From contig JAISQB010000029.1 of assembly GCA_031274495.1 (NCBI GenBank), positions 1 through 37,739 on the forward strand: a stretch of 37,739 bases of DNA. Reading direction: 5' to 3'. The position numbers and the translations under genes were made by a program. Positions 1 to 8,791 of the stretch are shown in pieces. A model generated the notes under the pieces. The model had not been told where the DNA came from and made no database searches. It saw nothing but the letters and a program-made list of their open reading frames with translations. The stretch comes from Campylobacteraceae bacterium (lineage in GTDB: Bacteria > Campylobacterota > Campylobacteria > Campylobacterales > Campylobacteraceae). How positions within the stretch are numbered: the first letter of the stretch is position 1; every line of letters starts with the position of its first letter.

Positions 1-12
1 GCGTCATTTTAT

Positions 13-36
13 CATTTCCGTGCAGGCGGGAATCCG
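13..36. repeat. dRS3-like palindromic repeat, degenerate copy
   Basis: catttccgtgcaggcgggaatccg; resembles reverse orientation of GGATTCCCGCCTACGCGGGAATGAC. Confidence 0.55.
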
Positions 37-105
37 GAATAAGCGAAGCGTTTTTTCGCTTTGGCAAAATGTTTCCTTGAATATTGCTCCGTGGCATTTA
101 GGTGC

Positions 106-130
106 GGATTCCCGCCTACTCGGGCATGAC
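106..130. repeat. dRS3-like palindromic repeat
   Basis: GGATTCCCGCCTACTCGGGCATGAC, near-match to the copies at 558 and 1086. Confidence 0.7.
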
Positions 131-166
131 TCAACCTCTTCGTCATCCCGATATTTTCATAGAAAT

Positions 167-219
167 GGGGAATCTTGACGCTCAAACTTGCAGATAATAA
201 TGCAAGTTTAAGATTCCCC
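167..219. repeat. Inverted repeat (stem-loop), short member of the GGAATCTT palindromic family
   Basis: GGGGAATCTTgacgCTCAAACTTGCA - gataataa - TGCAAGTTTAAGATTCCCC; arms largely complementary. Confidence 0.75.
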
Positions 220-350
220 ATATTCGCACTGACACTCGGTCGGAAATAATAGGAAGAGTAAATTTGCCATTCCCCGCATAACACTGAAAACAGAAGTATA
301 AAAGAATGTAAAAATCCGCTCTTTTCCGTCATACCTCCAACTCATAAGGT

Positions 351-420
351 AATCCGTGAAAATCCTTTGCGGTTAAACTTATAAAGTCGGTAACTATCAA
401 TATTTCTCATCGGCTCATGT
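351..420. repeat. Degenerate copy of ~100 bp palindromic element (copy A)
   Basis: aatccTTTGCGGTTAAACTTATAAAgtcgGTAACtaTCAATatttctcatcggct aligns by eye with copies at 634 and 1142. Confidence 0.5.
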
Positions 421-433
421 TTCTTTTCTCTTC

Positions 434-459
434 CGTAATTCCCGCGTAGGCGGGAATCC
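434..459. repeat. dRS3-like palindromic repeat (reverse orientation)
   Basis: cgtaATTCCCGCGTAGGCGGGAATcc, internal palindrome ATTCCCGC..GCGGGAAT. Confidence 0.8.
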
Positions 460-557
460 AAACTAAGCGTAGTGTCTCTTTTTATCAAAAACCGTATTTA
501 ATTTACGGATGATTTCCAATACGATATTTTCTTTGACTTGTTGTGTTTTTTGAGTTT

Positions 558-583
558 GGATTCCCGCCTACGCGGGAATGACG
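558..583. repeat. dRS3-like palindromic repeat
   Basis: GGATTCCCGCCTACGCGGGAATGACG; flanking TTTTTGAGTTT... and ...AGAGAG shared with the copy at 1086. Confidence 0.85.
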
Positions 584-633
584 AGAGAGAGGGTTGCGTC
601 TTCGGATTACGAAGTCAATCCGTGAGAATCATT

Positions 634-739
634 GATTCCGACAGAGCGAAGCGATGAAGAACCTTTTATGGTTAAACATATAAAACGAGCAACCGTCAAG
701 ATTCCTCGTCACCGATAAATCGGCTCCAACGGAATGACG
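634..739. repeat. ~100 bp palindromic element (copy B)
   Basis: gATTCCGacagagcgaagcgatgaagaaccTTTTATGGTTAAACATATAAAacgAGCAACcGTCAAGattcctcgtcaccgataaatcggctccaaCGGAATgac. Confidence 0.7.
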
Positions 740-827
740 AAAGAGGAGGCGTGAATGACGAGAGAGAACACACCGCACACAGCGACAGCGATAATCGCGT
801 AATCGCGATTTTCTCTTTCCCCCATTT

Positions 828-950
828 TGACACTGCCTCCTGTTTTAATTTATTCAAGGAAAAAGAGCGAGGACCTGTCCCAGCGTAGAAAAGTCCCGCA
901 GCTCCCTTGAATAAATTAAAACAGGAGGGTACCCCGTAGGGGCAGTGTCA
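828..950. repeat. Long inverted repeat (34-bp arm material; 12-nt asymmetric insertion in right arm)
   Basis: TGACACTGCCTCCTGTTTTAATTTATTCAAGG (828-859) versus CCTTGAATAAATTAAAACAGGAGG (905-928) + gtaccccgtagg + GGCAGTGTCA (941-950). Confidence 0.9.
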
Positions 951-977
951 ACTTTATGGGGGTTGTTTCTTTGTGTT

Positions 978-1001
978 ACTTTCTTTTCAACAAAAGAAAG
1001 T
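978..1001. repeat. Small perfect hairpin
   Basis: ACTTTCTTTT-caac-AAAAGAAAGT. Confidence 0.8.
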
Positions 1002-1085
1002 GACAGGAAAACAAAATAATTTATAATGAAAAAAGTTTGATAGAACCTATTGTATCTTCTTTGATTATTTAAGGTTTTTGAGTTT

Positions 1086-1110
1086 GGATTCCCGCCTGCG
1101 CGGGAATGAC
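1086..1110. repeat. dRS3-like palindromic repeat
   Basis: GGATTCCCGCCTGCGCGGGAATGAC, one difference from the copy at 558. Confidence 0.85.
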
Positions 1111-1141
1111 GGGAGAGAGTGTTGTTTTTTTTAAAATAAGC

Positions 1142-1230
1142 ATTGCGAGAGAGAATCTTTATAGTTGAACTTGATAAAAAAAGCAATTGTCAAGGTTCCT
1201 CGTCGTCGATAAATCGACTCCGTCGGAACT
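1142..1230. repeat. ~100 bp palindromic element (copy C)
   Basis: gaatcTTTATAGTTGAACTTGATAAAaaaAGCAATtGTCAAGgttcctcgtcgtcgataaatcgactccgtcggaact parallels copy B. Confidence 0.65.
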
Positions 1231-1253
1231 AAGGCGCTCTGTCGGAATAGCTG

Positions 1254-1844
1254 CTAAACCAAAGCCTCTATCCACTCCTTTATCTGCAAAAGTGAAGTCG
1301 GCTCTTTTTTGGAGACGAATAGGAAAGGTCTGTTTTTGCGGGCAACCTGCACATCTTTTAGCATTAGGTCGAGGTCTACATCTACGAAGGGGGCTAAGTC
1401 GGTTTTGTTTACGACGAGTAGGTCGCAATATGTGAGTCCTGCCCCTTTTTTGCGTGGGATGTCGCCGCCTTGGGCTACATCTATCACATACATATAAAAG
1501 TCCACAAGTTCGTATGAAAAGGTGGTCGAGAGGTTGTCGCCGCCGCTCTCTATGAAGATGATTTGCGGGTCGAATGCCGCTTGCAGCTCTTCGCACGCCC
1601 GTTGGTTCATAGAGATATCGTCGCGGATGGCGGTGTGCGGGCAGCCGCCTGTCTCTACGCCGACGATTTGCTCACCGGGGATATCTAAATGTGCCTTTAG
1701 AAACTGCGCATCCTCTTTTGTGTAGATGTCGTTTGTCACGATGGCTACTTTGTAGCTATCCTTTAAAAGCTTCGTCAACTGCTCTATGATGGCGGTTTTG
1801 CCGCTGCCAACGGGTCCTGCTACTCCTATCTTAATCGCGCCCAA
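1254..1844 (-). CDS. ureG: Urease accessory GTPase UreG
   Basis: 196 aa; GVAGPVGSGKT P-loop, VTNDIYTKEDAQFL, ETGGCPHTAIRDD, ESGGDNL motifs. Confidence 0.97.
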   Translation of the reverse strand: MGAIKIGVAGPVGSGKTAIIEQLTKLLKDSYKVAIVTNDIYTKEDAQFLKAHLDIPGEQIVGVETGGCPHTAIRDDISMNQRACEELQAAFDPQIIFIESGGDNLSTTFSYELVDFYMYVIDVAQGGDIPRKKGAGLTYCDLLVVNKTDLAPFVDVDLDLMLKDVQVARKNRPFLFVSKKEPTSLLQIKEWIEALV

Positions 1845-1853
1845 TTTTACTCC

Positions 1854-2540
1854 TTATGTCGCAAACATTTTTGATTCTAAACTTTTGTGTTTATATGCTG
1901 TCTCGTCAAAAAACGGGTTGAAATTCATAGCCCCGCTTCTCTTTAGCGCCTCGTCTAACGCCTCATCCAAAAAGCCATCCATACCGAAAAGCATGCGTTG
2001 TACTTCGGAGGGCTTTATCTTTGATATCTTAAGAGCGCATAGCCCAAGTGCACCTAAACTTCGCTTGCTCCACAGAGCCAAAAAGAGCTTTATATCTATG
2101 CAGAGGTCGCAGGCAAAAATGGAGAGTAGGACTATCTCATTGCAGGGCGTCTTTTTTTCACACGCCGCGGCAAAATAGCGCTTGGTGACGGCTTGGTTTG
2201 GCTCTAAAGATTTGATATGGGAGAGTATATTTTCGCCTATCGTTTTATAAGCTTTCGCGTATGGAAAAGTGAGCATCGACGAAAAGGCAAAATCAGCCCT
2301 GATGATGGGCAAAAGCGCCTCCGCGGCGGCGTAGTTGTAGACGCTCTTTGCCGTTTGGAACTCCAATCTTTGATACTGGTCTGTTATGATATTTTTCAAA
2401 AACAGCTCCAAATCCGCCGCGCTCTCTACCTTGCCCTGCTTAATGTGCGCTTCAATCCCGAACGAATGGATAAACATCCCCGACGGAAAAGCCGAATCCA
2501 AAACCTGCGCCAGTGTGCCAAGTGCCTTAGTCTCTGCCAT
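1854..2540 (-). CDS. ureF: Urease accessory protein UreF
   Basis: 228 aa; LAQVLDSAFPSGMFIHSFGIE typical of UreF; lies between ureE and ureG. Confidence 0.92.
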   Translation of the reverse strand: MAETKALGTLAQVLDSAFPSGMFIHSFGIEAHIKQGKVESAADLELFLKNIITDQYQRLEFQTAKSVYNYAAAEALLPIIRADFAFSSMLTFPYAKAYKTIGENILSHIKSLEPNQAVTKRYFAAACEKKTPCNEIVLLSIFACDLCIDIKLFLALWSKRSLGALGLCALKISKIKPSEVQRMLFGMDGFLDEALDEALKRSGAMNFNPFFDETAYKHKSLESKMFAT

Positions 2541-2552
2541 TATTTGCCTATC

Positions 2553-2981
2553 TCAATGCGTGTGCGGCGCGTGTACATTTGGGTGAAAAACGCCAAACTC
2601 TTTTGTGACGCACACACTCTCATCTTTGGATAAAGCCTCAACGATATCGGCGATAGCGGGGTCGTCCAATGCCGTTATCTTCATATCACGGATGGCGATG
2701 GGCTGGTGGCGGTTGCCTATCCTGTATGCGCTTGCGGCAAAGAGGGCGGCGTCTTGAAACAAGAATATGTAAAGCTGCGCCTTTTCGATGATGACCTCTA
2801 TCTTATATCCGTCCTCAGCCACCAAAATATCGCCGCTATGCAGATGTGTCTGTTTCAAGGCAAACGAAACGCCCTTTTTGGTGACCGCCGAGAGGTGCGG
2901 CTTTTGCAAATCATACCACGCCAGTTGGACGCTATCGTCTGCCGTTGCGGAGTGTTCTATCTTTACTATCTTTTTTATCAT
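2553..2981 (-). CDS. ureE: Urease accessory nickel metallochaperone UreE
   Basis: ORF track start (3155) overlaps ureC; the ATG at 2981 (MIKKIVKIEH...) removes the overlap. C-term HPNVHAPHTH. Confidence 0.88.
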   Translation of the reverse strand: MIKKIVKIEHSATADDSVQLAWYDLQKPHLSAVTKKGVSFALKQTHLHSGDILVAEDGYKIEVIIEKAQLYIFLFQDAALFAASAYRIGNRHQPIAIRDMKITALDDPAIADIVEALSKDESVCVTKEFGVFHPNVHAPHTH

Positions 2982-2989
2982 ATCCGGCC

Positions 2990-4684
2990 TTAGATGAAAT
3001 ATTTTCTTGCCAGCGGCACGCTTGTGACAAACTCCGACGCTATAAGTTTGCCGTCTACGAAAACATCGTAAGTTTCGGGGTCTATCTTTATCTCGCCCGT
3101 GAAGTCGTTTAGCTTCATATCTTTTTTGGTGAGGTTGCGCGTGTTTTTGACGCACAAGAATCGCTTGTTAAGTTTGGGCAGGGTTTTGTTTTCGAGCGCG
3201 TATTTTGAGACAAATATCGCACTTGTCGCCCCCGCCGCTTTGCCCAAAGAGCCAAACATCGGGCGGTAGAGATTGGGCTCGGGTGTGGGGATGGAGGCGT
3301 TGGAGTCGCCCATCACGCTAAGGGCTATGAAGCCTCCTTTGATAATGATCTCGGGTTTCACGCCGAAAAATGCTCTGTTCCAAAGCACCAAGTCTGCCAT
3401 CTTGCCCACCTCCACGCTGCCTACAAATTGGTCGATGCCGCAGGCTATGGCGGGGTTGATGGTGTATTTGGCGATGTATCTTTTGATACGGTTGTTGTCG
3501 TCCTTGTCGCTGTCTCCTGCTAATGCGCCCCGCTGTTTTTTCATAGAGTCCGCCACTTGCCAAGTTCTGGTGATGACCTCTCCCACGCGTCCCATAGCTT
3601 GAGAGTCGGAACTGGTCATCGAGATAGCCCCGATATCGTGCAAGACATCTTCGGCGGCTATCGTTTTGCCCCTAATTCTACTTTCGGCAAAGCTCACATC
3701 TTCGGGGATTTTGGGGCTTAGGTGGTGGCAGACCATAAGCATATCAAGGTGCTCTTCGAGTGTGTTTTTGGTGTAGGGGAGGGTGGGGTTGGTGGAGGAG
3801 GGGAGGACATTTAAAAGCCCCGTCACCTTCATAATATCAGGCGCGTGTCCGCCGCCCGCACCTTCGCTGTGAAACGCGTGGATAGAGCGCCCTTTGAAGG
3901 CGGCTATAGTGTTATCCACAAATCCCGCTTCATTTAGCGTATCGGTATGTATCGCCACTTGCACATCAAAATCGTCGGCGACTTTCAAGCACATATCGAT
4001 AGCGTTTGGCGTGGAGCCCCAATCCTCGTGCAATTTCAGCCCCATCGCCCCCGCCATTATCTGCTCTTGTATGGCGTAGTATGAGCTGCCGTTTCCCTTG
4101 CCCATAAAGCCAAAATTTAGTGGGATATTGTTCACGGATTGCATCATTTTGTGAAGATTCCAAGCGCCCGGAGTACAGGTGGTGGCGTTGGTGCCTGTAT
4201 TTGGTCCCGTGCCGCCGCCTATCATAGTGGTGACGCCGCTTGCAAATGCTGTGTCGATTTGCCCGGGAGAGATAAAGTGGATATGCGTGTCTATGCCGCC
4301 TGCAGTGATGATTTTGCCCTCGGCGCTTAGTATCTCCGTGTTTACCCCTATCTCTAACCCCTTCGTTACGCCATTTGTGATGTTGGGATTGCCGCTTTTT
4401 CCTATCGCGCAGATGAGCCCGTCTTTAATACCGATATCGGCTTTGTAGATGCCTGTGTAGTCGATGATGAGGGCGTTTGTGATGATGAGGTCGGCGGAGT
4501 CTATCGCGGTGGGGGATTGGCTCATACCGTCCCTTATCGTCTTACCGCCGCCAAATTTACTCTCTTCGCCGTAAGTGGTAAAGTCCCTCTCCACGCGTGC
4601 GACAAGCGCGGTGTCGGCAAGCCTAAATCTATCGCCCGTTGTTGGTCCGTACATCGAGGCGTATTTTAGTTTGGATATCTTCAT
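2990..4684 (-). CDS. ureC: Urease catalytic (alpha) subunit
   Basis: 564 aa; [24 protein letters not shown] (carbamylated Lys), [18 protein letters not shown] catalytic His motifs. Confidence 0.98.
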   Translation of the reverse strand: MKISKLKYASMYGPTTGDRFRLADTALVARVERDFTTYGEESKFGGGKTIRDGMSQSPTAIDSADLIITNALIIDYTGIYKADIGIKDGLICAIGKSGNPNITNGVTKGLEIGVNTEILSAEGKIITAGGIDTHIHFISPGQIDTAFASGVTTMIGGGTGPNTGTNATTCTPGAWNLHKMMQSVNNIPLNFGFMGKGNGSSYYAIQEQIMAGAMGLKLHEDWGSTPNAIDMCLKVADDFDVQVAIHTDTLNEAGFVDNTIAAFKGRSIHAFHSEGAGGGHAPDIMKVTGLLNVLPSSTNPTLPYTKNTLEEHLDMLMVCHHLSPKIPEDVSFAESRIRGKTIAAEDVLHDIGAISMTSSDSQAMGRVGEVITRTWQVADSMKKQRGALAGDSDKDDNNRIKRYIAKYTINPAIACGIDQFVGSVEVGKMADLVLWNRAFFGVKPEIIIKGGFIALSVMGDSNASIPTPEPNLYRPMFGSLGKAAGATSAIFVSKYALENKTLPKLNKRFLCVKNTRNLTKKDMKLNDFTGEIKIDPETYDVFVDGKLIASEFVTSVPLARKYFI

Positions 4685-5361
4685 CGCTTCTCCTTTAAAA
4701 ATTTCTCTAAGCGCTTGAAAGCCTCTTTTTTGGTCTCTTCTTCATCCAAAAATCCCTCCACAAGCGCGTTAAATCCGCTCACAAACCGCTTGCCGCCGTA
4801 GGGGATAAGTGCTACTTTTTTGTGCGAGCCCGGCTCAAATCTTACAGATGTCCCCGCTGGGATATTGAGCCTCTTGCCGTAAGCTTTTTGTCTGTCAAAC
4901 TCCAAAAAGCTATTTACCTCGAAAAAGTGAAAATGCGACCCCACCTGCACGGGGCGGTCTGCCGTATTGACCACTTCTATATGTGTCTCTTTGGCTTTCG
5001 CGTTCAACTCTATCTCGCCCTCTTCGATGATATATCCGCCGACCTCTCCCTCGTCTGCGTCAAATATAGGATGATGTATGGAGACAAGTTTGGTGCCGTC
5101 CTCAAAAACAGCCTCCACCTGCACAAGCCCCATCATACCGCCAACGCCATCCAAAACATCATCTTTTGTAAGTACCTTTGCCGCCTGCGTCATCAACTCC
5201 GCCACGCTTCTACCGTCCCGCGCCCCCTCGATAATAAAAGAGCTGATAATTGCCACAGCCTCAGGGTAATTGAGCCTAAGCCCCCTCTGTCTCCGCTCCT
5301 GCGCTAACTTCGCCGCGGTGTAGATAAGCAGCCTCTCTTTTTCTCTGTCTGTTAGAAACAT
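4681..5361 (-). CDS. ureAB: Urease fused gamma-beta subunit (UreA-UreB fusion)
   Basis: 226 aa; N-term UreA ([35 protein letters not shown]), C-term UreB ([10 protein letters not shown]...[16 protein letters not shown]); 4-bp overlap with ureC. Confidence 0.96.
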   Translation of the reverse strand: MFLTDREKERLLIYTAAKLAQERRQRGLRLNYPEAVAIISSFIIEGARDGRSVAELMTQAAKVLTKDDVLDGVGGMMGLVQVEAVFEDGTKLVSIHHPIFDADEGEVGGYIIEEGEIELNAKAKETHIEVVNTADRPVQVGSHFHFFEVNSFLEFDRQKAYGKRLNIPAGTSVRFEPGSHKKVALIPYGGKRFVSGFNALVEGFLDEEETKKEAFKRLEKFLKEKR

Positions 5362-5380
5362 ATTTATTCTCCTTGTTTTC

Positions 5381-5440
5381 GTTCCGAGCGAGCGCGGCGA
5401 CGAGGAATCTTAACGGTCAAACCCAATAAAAGATTCCCCA
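5381..5440. repeat. Palindromic element copy D in the ureD-ureAB gap
   Basis: gttccgagcgagcgcggcgacgaGGAATCTTaacggTCAAACccaataaAAGATTCCcc; matches the family core. Confidence 0.7.
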
Positions 5441-5450
5441 CCACTTCGCT

Positions 5451-6203
5451 TCACCTCTTACCCAAATCAAAACTCTTTTTCCCAACCGCCCCTCTATACA
5501 TCCCCCACACAAAATTTACCCCATCCTTTATCTGCGATATCCTCTCCCCCGTGATAATACAGACCAAAATAGCGCCGCTTTTTGTCCGCTCAAAGCTCTC
5601 AACCCCCTCTTTCAAAAGCAGTTCGCCAAACGCTTCATTATCTTTAACTCTTATGTAAATTTTCGCAAAAAGCCTCTTATACGCGCCGTGCCTTTTTGCG
5701 TACTCTCTTAAACTCTCGCCCTTTATCCTAAACCTCTCAAGATACTCAACTTCGCCGTTATAGATAAATCTATTCCTCTCTGCCAACTCTTCAAAGCCGT
5801 ACTCTTCATCACTTCTGCCGCCGCTTAAGATGGAGCTGTAAAAAAAGGTAGAACCGGCGTCAAACCTCAAACTAAAAAGCTGCAAAAAACGGGCGTTTTT
5901 GAATAGTATAACCTCATCACTCAAAAACTCCAGATTGGAGCGCTCTTGTAAATTTATGACAGTCCTATTTACGGCGAAATTGCCCTCGCTTGGATAAACT
6001 TTAAGCGCCGATTCGCTTGCCAAAATGAGATTTGAACCTACCATATCAAGCTCGGTGCAAATCTTATCATTTGGGAAAATCCCCTCACCCACGGTAAGCA
6101 ATTTGAGATAATTTTCACCCTCCGAAAAGAGATAGTAACGGCTTGGAAGCGCTATCTTTTTTGGCGTTAAACGGTCGTTTTTTAGTTCAAGTTTCAGACT
6201 CAT
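5451..6203 (-). CDS. ureD: Urease accessory protein UreD (UreH)
   Basis: 250 aa; divergent, but has ...AGSTFFYSSILSGGRSDEEYGFEELAERNRFIYNGEVEYLERFRI and lies upstream of the urease structural genes. Confidence 0.85.
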   Translation of the reverse strand: MSLKLELKNDRLTPKKIALPSRYYLFSEGENYLKLLTVGEGIFPNDKICTELDMVGSNLILASESALKVYPSEGNFAVNRTVINLQERSNLEFLSDEVILFKNARFLQLFSLRFDAGSTFFYSSILSGGRSDEEYGFEELAERNRFIYNGEVEYLERFRIKGESLREYAKRHGAYKRLFAKIYIRVKDNEAFGELLLKEGVESFERTKSGAILVCIITGERISQIKDGVNFVWGMYRGAVGKKSFDLGKR

Positions 6204-6210
6204 AACGCAA

Positions 6211-6906
6211 TTATACCGACAAATATTGCTTTATGATTTTATCGCTTAACTCTTTTATCTCTCCGTTGGCTACTACGCTTCCTCTATCCAATATATAAAA
6301 ATCATCCCCGTGGCGCCTTGCGAAGGGCAATTTTTGCTCCACTAAAAGCACCGTTATATGCTCCTCTTTAGTTAGATAATTTATCACGCCCCCTATCTGC
6401 TGCACGATATTTGGCTGTATCCCCTCGCTTGGCTCGTCAAGTATCAAAAACTTTGGCTCCAAGCACAAAGCTCTGGCTATGGCAAGTTGCTGCTGCTGCC
6501 CGCCTGAGAGGTCGCCCCCTTTTCTGTTGTGCATCTCTTTTAGGATGGGGAAGAGTTCATATATGCGCTCGGGCACCTTTTTGATGTTGTTTCGATTGCC
6601 CAGAATGCCGATTTGGAGATTCTCTTTGACGGTGAGCGACGAGAATATCTCTCTGCCTTGGGGCACATATGCTATGGCGTTTTGGGCTCTGTCGTAGGGG
6701 GGTAGTTTGGTGATATCTTTGTGCCCGAGTATAATCTTGCCGCTTTGGACTTTAAGAAGCCCCATTATCACCTTGCTAAGCGTCGTTTTACCCACGCCGT
6801 TTCTGCCCATCAGACAGGTACATCTGCCTTTTTTGCACTCTAAATTCACATCCCGCAGTGTGTGGCTCTGTTTGTAGTATTGGTTTAAATTTTCTATCTT
6901 TAACAT
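6211..6906 (-). CDS. urtE: Urea ABC transporter ATP-binding protein UrtE
   Basis: LMGRNGVGKTTL, LSGGQQQQLAIARAL, LILDEPSEGIQPNIV; start taken at MLKIENL (6906). Confidence 0.93.
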   Translation of the reverse strand: MLKIENLNQYYKQSHTLRDVNLECKKGRCTCLMGRNGVGKTTLSKVIMGLLKVQSGKIILGHKDITKLPPYDRAQNAIAYVPQGREIFSSLTVKENLQIGILGNRNNIKKVPERIYELFPILKEMHNRKGGDLSGGQQQQLAIARALCLEPKFLILDEPSEGIQPNIVQQIGGVINYLTKEEHITVLLVEQKLPFARRHGDDFYILDRGSVVANGEIKELSDKIIKQYLSV

Positions 6907-6907
6907 C

Positions 6908-7684
6908 TCATTCACCCAGATATACTTTTCGTACTTTTTCATTGTTTTGGATATTTTGCATTGAGCCCTCGACCAGTACCGAGCCCTCGTGCAAAACTGT
7001 CACTCTTGCCGCCAAACTTCGTATAAACTCCATATCGTGCTCCACAACTACGACGGAGTGTTCGTTGGAGAGCTCTTTTAATATCTCGCCCGTCTTTTCG
7101 ACCTCCTGCGGCGTCATACCGGCAACCGGCTCATCTACCAGCATAATCTTTGGATTTTGCATTATAAGCATACCGATTTCCAACCACTGCTTTTGCCCGT
7201 GTGATAGCGTGCCCGCCTCTTTAAAAGCGTGATCTTTTAGACCCACTAATTTCATCGTCTCCTCTATCTTATCTTTTTGAAAACTTTTGAGCTTGAAAAA
7301 GAGCGTCTTCCAAAAGCGCTTATCATCCTGCATAGCAAGCTCCAAATTTTCAAAGATAGTGTGGTGCGCGAAAACGGTGGGCTTTTGGAATTTTCTGCCT
7401 ATGCCAAGTTCGGCTATCTCGCTCTCGTCCAACTCCAAAAGATTGACCGCTTTGCCAAATACCACCTGCCCGCTGTCAGGCTTCGTCTTGCCTGTTATCA
7501 CATCCATCATTGTCGATTTGCCCGCACCATTCGCGCCGATGATACATCTAAGCTCTTTATAGTCGATCGTCAAAGAGAGCGAATTTAGCGCCTTGAAGCC
7601 GTCAAAGCTCACCGTTACGCCATTAAGCAGGAGGATTCTGTTGCCTTTTTCTATATTACCTATGAAGTCGGGATTTATCTTCAT
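6908..7684 (-). CDS. urtD: Urea ABC transporter ATP-binding protein UrtD
   Basis: GANGAGKST, LSHGQKQWLEIGMLI, MLVDEPVAGMTPQEV; start at 7684 overlaps urtC stop (ATGA). Confidence 0.93.
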   Translation of the reverse strand: MKINPDFIGNIEKGNRILLLNGVTVSFDGFKALNSLSLTIDYKELRCIIGANGAGKSTMMDVITGKTKPDSGQVVFGKAVNLLELDESEIAELGIGRKFQKPTVFAHHTIFENLELAMQDDKRFWKTLFFKLKSFQKDKIEETMKLVGLKDHAFKEAGTLSHGQKQWLEIGMLIMQNPKIMLVDEPVAGMTPQEVEKTGEILKELSNEHSVVVVEHDMEFIRSLAARVTVLHEGSVLVEGSMQNIQNNEKVRKVYLGE

Positions 7685-8790
7685 TTTTTCAGCCTTAATT
7701 TGGTGGAGATATTGACGAAAAGTCCCGCTATACCTTTTGGCAAAAAGAGCGTGACCAAGACGAAAAGCCCGCCAAGAGCGTATAGCCACACTTCGGGGAG
7801 TGCTGAGGTAAAATATGTACTTGCGAAATTTACCACAAACGCCCCGATGATAGCCCCGTAAAGCGTGCCGCGCCCGCCGATTGCGACCCAGATGACAAGC
7901 TCGATGGAAAATAGCGGCGCGAAGACATTGGGGTTGATGATACCCACCTGCGGCACATACAAAGCCCCCGCGATGCCCGCCAGCACGGCTGAGACGACAA
8001 ATATAAAAATCTTATAACTTACTATCTTATACCCCAAAAACCCAACGCGGCTCTCAGAGTCCCTGATGGATACAGTGACGCGTCCAAGCTTTGAGTTGAT
8101 GATAAATCTACAGACGATATACCCAAAAAAGAGCGCTAAAAAAGAGGCGATGAGGAGCGCTATCTTCGTATAGGGACTTTGCAGGTCAAAGCCTAATATA
8201 TCTTTAAAGTCAGTCAAGCCGTTATTGCCGCCAAATCCCATATCGTTTCTAAAGAACGCGAGCATCAAGGCGTATGTGAGAGCTTGCGTGATGATAGAGA
8301 GATAGACGCCGTTCACCTTCGACCTAAAGGCGAAAAATCCGAATATAAAAGCCAAAAGTGCCGGCACTATCATCACCATCAAAACGGCAAAAAACGCACT
8401 GTCAAATCCATACCAAAACCAAGGGAGCTCCTTGTAATTCATAAACACCATAAAATCAGGCAATATCGGATCCCCATAAACGCCCCTCTCGCCAATTTGA
8501 CGCATAAGATACATAGCAAACGCGTACCCGCCAAGCGCGAAAAACGCCCCATGCCCCAAGCTCAAAATGCCAAGATAGCCCCACAGCAGGTCTAACGACA
8601 ACGCCAAAAGCGCGAAGGCGAGATACTTGCCAAGCAGTGTCACCGTGAAGGTCGAGATGTGAAATATAGAACCCTCAGGTATCAAAAGATTTGAGATAGA
8701 GACGATGACGACGAGCGCAAAAAGCGAAGATAGTACTATCTTGCCGCCTTTGTCGTTTTTTAAGATTTTTAAAAGCAATGCTTCTCTCAT
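7681..8790 (-). CDS. urtC: Urea ABC transporter permease UrtC
   Basis: Hydrophobic LivM-type permease: LDLLWGYLGILSLGHGAFFALGGYAFAMYLM, FGGNNGLTDF; between urtB and urtD. Confidence 0.93.
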   Translation of the reverse strand: MREALLLKILKNDKGGKIVLSSLFALVVIVSISNLLIPEGSIFHISTFTVTLLGKYLAFALLALSLDLLWGYLGILSLGHGAFFALGGYAFAMYLMRQIGERGVYGDPILPDFMVFMNYKELPWFWYGFDSAFFAVLMVMIVPALLAFIFGFFAFRSKVNGVYLSIITQALTYALMLAFFRNDMGFGGNNGLTDFKDILGFDLQSPYTKIALLIASFLALFFGYIVCRFIINSKLGRVTVSIRDSESRVGFLGYKIVSYKIFIFVVSAVLAGIAGALYVPQVGIINPNVFAPLFSIELVIWVAIGGRGTLYGAIIGAFVVNFASTYFTSALPEVWLYALGGLFVLVTLFLPKGIAGLFVNISTKLRLKK

Positions 8791-8791
8791 A

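Noticed and set aside
12-332. 106-aa minus-strand ORF
   Set aside because: Translates dRS3-like repeats (HARVGGNP) and an inverted repeat; no family resemblance.
434-1110. Possible CRISPR array from the repeated GGATTCCCGCC units
   Set aside because: Spacing is irregular, orientation varies, and no cas genes are present; these are dispersed palindromic repeats.
854-1186. 110-aa minus-strand ORF
   Set aside because: Spans dRS3-like repeat (HSRAGGNP) and the right arm of a long inverted repeat; no protein family recognised.
1159-1596. 145-aa minus-strand ORF
   Set aside because: Out-of-frame shadow of ureG, low-complexity Arg-rich translation.
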